Source of the DNA: Roseateles saccharophilus
GTDB taxonomy: Bacteria > Pseudomonadota > Gammaproteobacteria > Burkholderiales > Burkholderiaceae_C
DNA length: 64,000 nucleotides
Direction: 5' to 3'
Assembly (NCBI RefSeq): GCF_004342485.1
Contig: NZ_SMBU01000002.1
Location: 62,001 to 126,000 of the forward strand
The first letter of the stretch is position 1; each line of letters starts with the position of its first letter. This document shows, piece after piece, positions 58,939-64,000 of the stretch. The position numbers and the translations under genes were made by a program. The notes below the pieces were generated by a model, which saw nothing but the letters and a program-made list of their open reading frames with translations, was not told where the DNA came from and searched no databases.

Positions 58939-60072
58939 ATGCAAGCTTCATTCCCGGCCGTGGTCATCAGCGGCACCGGCCTCTACCGTCCGCCCCACGT
59001 CATCACCAATGCCGAGCTGGTCGCGGCCTTCAACGCCTACGCGGACCTGCAGAACGCCGAGCATGCCGCGGCCATCGCCGCCGGCGAGCGCCAGCCGCTG
59101 ACGCATTCCAGCGTCGAGTTCATCGAGAAGGCCTCGGGCATCAAGCAGCGCTATGTCATCGACAAGGCCGGCGTGCTGGACCCGGCCCGCATGTATCCGC
59201 GCTTCGAGCCCCGGCCCGACGAGCAGCTGTCGCTGATGGCCGAGATCGCCGTCGACGCGGCGCGCAAGGCCCTGGCCCAGGCCGGCAAGACCGGTGCCGA
59301 CGTCGACGCCGTGCTGTGCTCCAGCGCCAACATGCAGCGCGCCTACCCGGCGATGGCGGTCGAGATCCAGCAGGCCCTGGGCGCCGGCGGCTACGGCTTC
59401 GACATGAACGTGGCCTGCTCCTCGGCCACCTTCGCGCTGGAGCAGGCGGTCAACGCGGTGCGCACCGGCTCGGCCCGCTGCGTGCTGGTCGTGAACCCCG
59501 AGATCACGTCGGCCCACCTCGAGTGGCGCGACCGCGACTGCCATTTCATCTTCGGCGACGTCTGCACGGCCTTGATCGTCGAGCGTGCCGACACGGCCAC
59601 GGGGGCCGACCAGTGGGAGGTGCTGGGCACCCAGCTGGTCACACAGTTCAGCAGCAATATCCGCAACAACTTCGGCTTCATGAATCGCGCCGAGGACCGC
59701 GACCCCAACGACCGCGACCTGACCTTCTACCAGGAGGGCCGCAAGGTCTTCAAGGACGTCGTGCCCATGGCCGCCGCCCATATCGAAGGCCACCTGGCCA
59801 AGCTGGGCCTGGAGCCGACACAGATGCGCCGCTTCTGGCTGCATCAGGCCAACCAGGGCATGAACCAGTTCGTCATCCGCAAGCTGGTGGGCGGCGAGGC
59901 CGGCAGCGAGATCGCGCCGCTGATCCTGGACGAGTACGCCAACACCGCGTCCGCCGGCTCCATCATCGCCTTCCACCATCACCGCGCCGACCTGGCAGCA
60001 GGCGACACGGGCGTGATCTGCTCATTCGGTGCCGGCTATTCCATCGGCAGCGTCGTCGTGAAGAAACGCTGA
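58939..60072 (+). CDS. beta-ketoacyl-ACP synthase III (FabH-like)
   Basis: A 377-residue thiolase-fold condensing enzyme. The catalytic triad is Cys160 in NVACSSATF, His302 in WLHQANQ and Asn335 in EYANTAS. The glycine-rich end is CSFGAGYSIGSVVV. It is longer than housekeeping FabH (about 317-330) because of an insert near residues 33-80 (AYADLQNAEHAAAIAAG to EKASGIKQRYV). This longer group often starts fatty-acid or specialised-lipid synthesis with non-standard primers. It stands alone, away from a fab cluster, so it may not be the main FabH. It has a divergent promoter region shared with the DUF3422 gene. Confidence 0.9.
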   Translation: MQASFPAVVISGTGLYRPPHVITNAELVAAFNAYADLQNAEHAAAIAAGERQPLTHSSVEFIEKASGIKQRYVIDKAGVLDPARMYPRFEPRPDEQLSLMAEIAVDAARKALAQAGKTGADVDAVLCSSANMQRAYPAMAVEIQQALGAGGYGFDMNVACSSATFALEQAVNAVRTGSARCVLVVNPEITSAHLEWRDRDCHFIFGDVCTALIVERADTATGADQWEVLGTQLVTQFSSNIRNNFGFMNRAEDRDPNDRDLTFYQEGRKVFKDVVPMAAAHIEGHLAKLGLEPTQMRRFWLHQANQGMNQFVIRKLVGGEAGSEIAPLILDEYANTASAGSIIAFHHHRADLAAGDTGVICSFGAGYSIGSVVVKKR

Positions 60073-60130
60073 GTAAAGCCGCCATTGATGCCCTTGCGTA
60101 CGAGACGCGCGAGGGCCTTCGAGCGCCGTC

Positions 60131-60152
60131 GGACAGCGCGCAGGCGCTGTCC
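60131..60152. terminator. 9-bp perfect hairpin between convergent genes
   Basis: GGACAGCGC-GCAG-GCGCTGTCC lies between the FabH-like stop (60072) and the porin stop (60164). It has no U-run on either strand and could terminate both weakly. Confidence 0.5.
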
Positions 60153-60163
60153 TCGGTGCGATC

Positions 60164-61483
60164 TCAGAACTCGGAGTGCAAGCGCACGCCGAGCACGTTG
60201 GCGGGTCCCCGCTCCGCGTTGTAACCGGGGTTGCGCAGGCGCTGCAGGTCCAGCGTCGCGCTCAGGCCGGGCGCGAGCTTCATCGCGTAATAGGCCTCGG
60301 CGATCTGCTCGCTGGCGTAGTGGCCCAGCCGGCCGTCGCCGACCAGGATGCCCAGGCCGCCGGCCGCGAAATAGCGCTGCGCCGCGCCCGACAGCGAGTT
60401 CATCGCCAGCGCGATACCCAGCGTGTGCCCGGGCTGCGACCAGGCCGCGCCGTTCAGCGAGAGGCCCAGGCTCAGCGAGCGGTTGATGTCGGTGAAGTCG
60501 AAGGCCTCGGTGCGGCCGTCGTTGCGGCTGTAGCGCAGGAAGCCGCCGAGGTTGGCGGCCAGCTCCTGCTCGGCATTGATGGCGAAGCCCTGCTTGGTTG
60601 CCGCCTGCCGCACGCGGGCCGTGTCGACAGGCGCGCCGAGCGCCACCGCGTCGTCGTAGCGGCCCATGCGGGCGAGCGACGCGAAGGCCAGCAGCTTCAG
60701 CTTGCCGGGGCGGCCGCCGAGCTGATGGCGGTGCTCGGCCTCGGCCACCCACTGGTGCTGGGCGAAGCTGGCGTCCAGGCGGGTGCCGTTGGGCTCGCGG
60801 GACAGCGTGAACAGGCCGACGCGGGCGCTCCAGTCGCCCTGGTTCCACTCCGCCGCGGCGCCCAGGCTGTAGCCCCAGGAATCGGCCGCGTAGTCGAAAG
60901 CGCCGGCGTCGATGACGGCCCAGTTCAGGAAATCGGCCCGCGGGTCGTGGGCATAGGCATTGGTGTCGAAGAGGTCGACGATCGAGAACTTGCCGAGCGT
61001 GAACGTCAGGTTGTCGGCCGGGCGCGTGCCGGCCAGCTGGTTGGCGGCCGAGTCCTGGGTCTCGCCGGCTTCGCTGCCCTTGCTGCTCAGCACGACGACC
61101 TGGCGCAGGAAGGCGCGCGGCAGCTTGCCGTAGGCCGAGTGGTGGCCGACCTTGTAGGCCTCGCCGCTCGGAAAGCCGCCCACGCCCAGCGTGTCGCTGA
61201 GGCCGAAGCCGCGGTCGATCTCGGGGTTCAGGTAGAACTCGGCGCCTTGCCACAGCCGCAGGCCGAGGAAGGCGGTGGCGTCCAGCGTCGTCTTGGTGCC
61301 TTCGGCGGCCTTCAGGCTGTTGGCGCCCTCGTAGGGCGAGGCGAAATGGTCGTGGCGCTGGGCCACGAGCGTGAGCTGGCCGTGCAGGTTCCAGTTCTCG
61401 GGGCCGGCAGCGTCGCCGGCATGGGCGCTGGGGATGTTGAGGGCGAGCAGCAGCGGAGCGGAATGGAGCAGGTGGCGGATCAT
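60164..61483 (-). CDS. carbohydrate-type outer-membrane porin (OprB-like)
   Basis: A 439-residue beta-barrel protein. The signal peptide (MIRHLLHSAPLLLALNIPSAHA) ends near residue 22. The mature part starts GDAAGPENWNLHGQLTLVAQ and has repeated amphipathic strands, with YLNPEIDRGFGLSDTLGVGG near residue 85 and GKFSIVDLFDTNAY near residue 165. The last residue is Phe (VLGVRLHSEF), as needed for barrel insertion. The OprB relationship is by pattern. Its ATG overlaps the kinase stop (ATGA), an unusual coupling that suggests its amount is set together with the two-component system. Confidence 0.82.
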   Translation of the reverse strand: MIRHLLHSAPLLLALNIPSAHAGDAAGPENWNLHGQLTLVAQRHDHFASPYEGANSLKAAEGTKTTLDATAFLGLRLWQGAEFYLNPEIDRGFGLSDTLGVGGFPSGEAYKVGHHSAYGKLPRAFLRQVVVLSSKGSEAGETQDSAANQLAGTRPADNLTFTLGKFSIVDLFDTNAYAHDPRADFLNWAVIDAGAFDYAADSWGYSLGAAAEWNQGDWSARVGLFTLSREPNGTRLDASFAQHQWVAEAEHRHQLGGRPGKLKLLAFASLARMGRYDDAVALGAPVDTARVRQAATKQGFAINAEQELAANLGGFLRYSRNDGRTEAFDFTDINRSLSLGLSLNGAAWSQPGHTLGIALAMNSLSGAAQRYFAAGGLGILVGDGRLGHYASEQIAEAYYAMKLAPGLSATLDLQRLRNPGYNAERGPANVLGVRLHSEF

Positions 61484-62907
61484 CGGGGCGGCATTTTCGC
61501 CGCATCGGGTGACCGGAATGCGACGCTGGCGCACAGGCCCAGGCCGCCCGGGCCCGCGTCGAGGCGGAAATCGGCCTGCATCAGCTCGGCATAGCGCTGC
61601 ACGATGGCCAGGCCCAGGCCCGCGCCCTGGCCCAGCCGCGTGCCCTCGTGGCCCTGTCGCCAGCGGGTCTTCAGCGATTCGCGCAGGGCCGCGCCGATGC
61701 CGGGGCCGGCATCGGTCACGGTCAGCACGACGTGGCCGGCGTGCTGGCCCAGCTCCAGCCGGATGTGGCCGCGCGCCTCGGGCCCGCGGCCGTAGCGCAG
61801 CGCGTTGTCGAGCAGGTTGGCCAGCAGGCCCTCGACCAGGGCGGTGTCGCCCAACGCCCAGGCCGGCTCGTCCAGGCCGCTGGCCTCGAGCTCCATGCCG
61901 GCCTTGTCGGCCCGCGCCAGCAGCTGCAGCAGTTGCTGGCGCGCGATGGCGGCCAGGTCCAGGGGCTTGAGCGGCAGGGCCGCGCCGGTCTCGTTGGCCA
62001 GGGCCACGGCCAGCAACTGGTCGACGAGGCGGCTGGCGCGCTGCTGGCTTTCCAGCACGGCCTGCAGCTGCTCGCGCCAGCGCGCGGGGTCGTGCTGGGC
62101 CAGGCCGTACTCGGCCAGCGCGCGGATGCCGGCCAGCGGCGTGCGCAGCTCGTGGGCCACATTGCCGGCGAACTCGCGCTGCGCGGCCAGCCCTTCGGCC
62201 ACGCGGCCCAGCAGCGCGTCGATGGCGCTGGCCAGGCCATGCACGTCGCGCGAGGCGGCGCCGGCGAGCAGCCCGCGCGGCAGCGGCGACAGGTCGGCCG
62301 CGTCGCGCGTCTCGACCAGTTCCTGCAGCTGCGACAGCGGCTGCAGGTCGCGGTTGACGGCGCGGCGCAGCCAGGCGACCAGGCCGAGCAGCAGCAGCAC
62401 CTGGGGCGCGATGGAATAGGTCACCAGGCGGCGCAGCAGCGCGCTACGGCTGGTCGTCGTCAGCGCGACGACGATCTGCAGCCGCGGCTCGCGGCGCTCC
62501 AGCACGGCGGCGCGCAGCGTCTGGCCCTGGTAGTTCAGGTCGGTGTAGCGGGTGTCGGCGCTGTCGTCTTCGGCCGGCGGCGGGTGCAGGCCGGCGTGGC
62601 CGGCGATCAGGTGGCCGTCCAGCCCCTGCACCGCGAAATAGACCATCTCGCTCTGGTCGTAGAGCACGGTGCGGATGTCGTCGGCGCTCATGTTCAGCAC
62701 CCAGTGCCCGTCCTGTTGCGCCAGGTGGGCGGACAGCAGGTAGGCGTCGTCCAGCATCGCGCGGTCGAAGGCGCGCTGTGTGAAGTAGGACGCGATGCCC
62801 AGGGCCAGGGCCGAGCCCAGGCCCCAGGTCAGCAGCAGCGGCAGCGTGACGTGGCGGATCAGGCGCCGGCGCAGCGAGGCACGCGCGCTTGATGGTTCGG
62901 GGCTCAA
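61480..62907 (-). CDS. TctE/QseC-type sensor histidine kinase
   Basis: A 475-residue kinase. The first helix is near residues 20-40, then a periplasmic domain of the 2CSK_N type (AMLDDAYLLSAHLAQQDGHW, QSEMVYFAVQGLDGHLIAG), a second helix near 165-185 and HAMP. The HisKA motif is NVAHELRTPLAGIRA with His252. The HATPase has LLDNALRYG, DAGPGIG and GAGLGLAIVQRY. Start is TTG at 62907, overlapping the regulator's stop as TTGA. No other start fits. The TctE group senses tricarboxylates, but the ligand cannot be read from sequence. The next gene, the porin, overlaps it by four bases. Confidence 0.9.
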   Translation of the reverse strand: MSPEPSSARASLRRRLIRHVTLPLLLTWGLGSALALGIASYFTQRAFDRAMLDDAYLLSAHLAQQDGHWVLNMSADDIRTVLYDQSEMVYFAVQGLDGHLIAGHAGLHPPPAEDDSADTRYTDLNYQGQTLRAAVLERREPRLQIVVALTTTSRSALLRRLVTYSIAPQVLLLLGLVAWLRRAVNRDLQPLSQLQELVETRDAADLSPLPRGLLAGAASRDVHGLASAIDALLGRVAEGLAAQREFAGNVAHELRTPLAGIRALAEYGLAQHDPARWREQLQAVLESQQRASRLVDQLLAVALANETGAALPLKPLDLAAIARQQLLQLLARADKAGMELEASGLDEPAWALGDTALVEGLLANLLDNALRYGRGPEARGHIRLELGQHAGHVVLTVTDAGPGIGAALRESLKTRWRQGHEGTRLGQGAGLGLAIVQRYAELMQADFRLDAGPGGLGLCASVAFRSPDAAKMPPR

Positions 62908-63569
62908 GCCTCGGCCTCGATCAGATAGCCCAGGCCGCGCAGCGTGCGGATGCCCGCGCCGCTGCCCTGCAGCTTCTTGCGCAGCCGCGAGATGAAGGCC
63001 TCCAGCGCGTTGGCGGCCAGCAGGTCGTCGAAGCCCGACAGCTTGTCGGCCAGCGTGGCCTTGCTGACGACGCGGCCGGGCGGCGTCAGCAGCTCGCACA
63101 GCACGGCGAACTCGCGCGCCGGCAGCTGTAGCGGTTCGGGCCCGATGAAGAGGCGCTGGGTGCGGCGGTCCAGGCTGAGGCGGCCGACGCTGACGCGGTC
63201 GTCCAGGTCCAGGCGGCGGCGCACAAGCGCGCGCAGGCGGGCCTCGACCTCGGCCAGGTCGAAGGGCTTGCCGAGGTAGTCGTCGGCGCCCGCGTCAAGG
63301 CCGGCGATGCGCTCCTCGGTGCGGTTGCGCGCGGTCAGGATCAGCACCGGCGTGCGGTCGCCGCGGCCGCGCGCGTCGCGCAGCAGTTGCAGGCCGCTGC
63401 CATCGGGCAGGGTCAGGTCCAGCAGCACGGCGTCGAAGCCCTGCACCCGCCACAGCCAGCGGGCCTGTTCGGCCGTGGCCGCCAGGTCCACGTGGTGGCC
63501 CTCGTCGGCGAGGCTGCGGCTGACGACCTGGCTCAAGGTGGTGTCATCTTCGACAAGCAGGATGCGCAT
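62904..63569 (-). CDS. OmpR-family response regulator (QseB/PmrA/TctD-like)
   Basis: A 221-residue regulator. MRILLVEDD is the family start, Asp51 in LLDLTLPDGSG is the phosphorylation site, and AGADDYLGKPFDLAEVEARL gives the conserved Lys. The winged helix closes with FISRLRKKLQGSG and TLRGLGYLIEA. It is first in a regulator-kinase-porin operon and diverges from a TolC-family gene. The 84 bases between the two starts contain an 11-bp-phased direct repeat that may be its binding site. Confidence 0.93.
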   Translation of the reverse strand: MRILLVEDDTTLSQVVSRSLADEGHHVDLAATAEQARWLWRVQGFDAVLLDLTLPDGSGLQLLRDARGRGDRTPVLILTARNRTEERIAGLDAGADDYLGKPFDLAEVEARLRALVRRRLDLDDRVSVGRLSLDRRTQRLFIGPEPLQLPAREFAVLCELLTPPGRVVSKATLADKLSGFDDLLAANALEAFISRLRKKLQGSGAGIRTLRGLGYLIEAEA

Positions 63570-63612
63570 GCCGGCACGGTAGCGCATGAGCCTGACGTCG
63601 CGGTGTCCGGCA

Positions 63613-63630
63613 GGTCAGGTTCTGGTCAGG
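63613..63630. promoter_or_regulatory. direct repeat GGTCAGG-N4-GGTCAGG, possible regulator box
   Basis: Two exact GGTCAGG units start 11 bases apart (63613 and 63624), the spacing used by PmrA/QseB/OmpR-type dimers. The site lies 44 bases from the regulator start and 24 bases before the TolC-family start. Confidence 0.6.
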
Positions 63631-63653
63631 CCTCGGAGGCGACAAGCTCGTCC

Positions 63654-64000
63654 ATGAAGTTCCCTGTCCTCATCCTCTGCGCGGTGCTCGCGGCCCCGGC
63701 TGCCTGGGCCGACGCGCCGGCGCCGCTGAGCCTGGCCGAGGTGCTGCGCGCCGCCGGCAGCAATTTCGACGTCGCCGTGGCGAACTCGGGCCTCGCGGCC
63801 GCGCGTGCCGACGTCCTCGCGGCCAACCACGCGCCGTTGCCTCAGCTGACGCTCAAGTCCAGCCAGATGGACCTGCAGCACGGCCTGGGGCGCGGCAACC
63901 TGTTCGCCGACAAGCGCATCGACAAGTCCCTGGGCCTGGACTGGACCTGGGAGCGCGGCAACAAGCGCGCGCTGCGCACGGCCGTGGCCGAGGCCGCGGC
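63654..64000 (+). CDS. TolC-family outer-membrane channel, N-terminal part
   Basis: The frame runs off the right window edge. The first 18-20 residues (MKFPVLILCAVLAAPAAWA) form a signal peptide. The mature part APAPLSLAEVLRAAGSNFDV and the repeated helical NSGLAAARADVLAANHAPLPQL are the first coiled-coil and strand of an outer-membrane efflux protein (TolC/CzcC type). Which pump it serves is not visible. GGAGG lies 13 bases upstream of the ATG, rather far. It diverges from the QseB-type operon and may be controlled by it (inference). Confidence 0.82.
   Translation, partial: MKFPVLILCAVLAAPAAWADAPAPLSLAEVLRAAGSNFDVAVANSGLAAARADVLAANHAPLPQLTLKSSQMDLQHGLGRGNLFADKRIDKSLGLDWTWERGNKRALRTAVAEAA

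Overview
The window is 64 kb of very GC-rich, densely coding chromosome from a betaproteobacterium, most likely a Burkholderiales member of the Roseateles/Mitsuaria/Rubrivivax kind. I infer this from codon use, from the ftsK-lolA-rarA and DUF3717/DUF1289-trpS gene orders, and from the repeat families between genes. Nearly everything is single-copy housekeeping, regulatory or transport DNA. I saw no prophage, insertion-sequence transposase, CRISPR array or rRNA. One tRNA gene (Leu, anticodon CAA) is present.

Layout. 0-9 kb: the end of a DAHP synthase, rpiA, a small membrane protein, a chemoreceptor without a periplasmic domain, mnmC coupled to a beta-CASP nuclease, a short-chain dehydrogenase, and the RNA helicase rhlE. 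9-16 kb: a peptide-type binding protein, ettA, then a Spy-like protein with its response regulator and sensor kinase, the last two split by a modular repeat. 16-25 kb: a MATE pump, DUF1289 protein/trpS, purN, a DUF1345 protein, an RsmB-type methyltransferase, a fatty-acid desaturase, a DUF3016 protein, rpmB-rpmG and trxB. 25-34 kb: a Crp/Fnr regulator, ftsK-lolA-rarA, then a GltI-like acidic amino-acid binding protein facing a DctD/DctB-type sigma-54 two-component pair. 34.5-38.4 kb: livHMGF behind an excellent sigma-54 promoter, with one repeat family inserted twice inside the operon. 38.5-51 kb: a PhoD phosphatase with a FadL-type porin, a leucine-type dehydrogenase, a 2-oxoglutarate dioxygenase, a ferredoxin-type flavin reductase, an epimerase-like SDR, rhomboid, tRNA-Leu, cysM-nudix-tusA, galU and a degenerate 2-hydroxyacid dehydrogenase. 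51-64 kb: valS, a second Spy-like/regulator/kinase cassette that is histidine-rich, guaC, a DUF3422 protein, a FabH-like synthase, a porin translationally coupled to a TctDE/QseBC-type two-component system, and the start of a divergent TolC-family gene.

How the parts work together. Four complete two-component systems lie in 64 kb, each beside a likely target: two with Spy/CpxP-like periplasmic-stress proteins, one with an amino-acid binding protein, and one with a porin and a divergent efflux channel. The strongest non-coding signals are (1) a modular hairpin repeat present as two long copies and one deleted copy, once between cognate regulator and kinase genes; (2) a second repeat at two junctions of the liv operon; (3) a canonical -24/-12 promoter before livH; (4) a 305-bp segment bounded by 16-bp inverted repeats; (5) a 30-bp direct repeat at the facing ends of a kinase gene and guaC; and (6) an 11-bp-phased direct repeat between a PmrA/QseB-type regulator and the TolC gene. 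I did not find a convincing wholly new multi-gene system. The modular repeats and the histidine-rich Spy-like cassette are the best candidates for follow-up.
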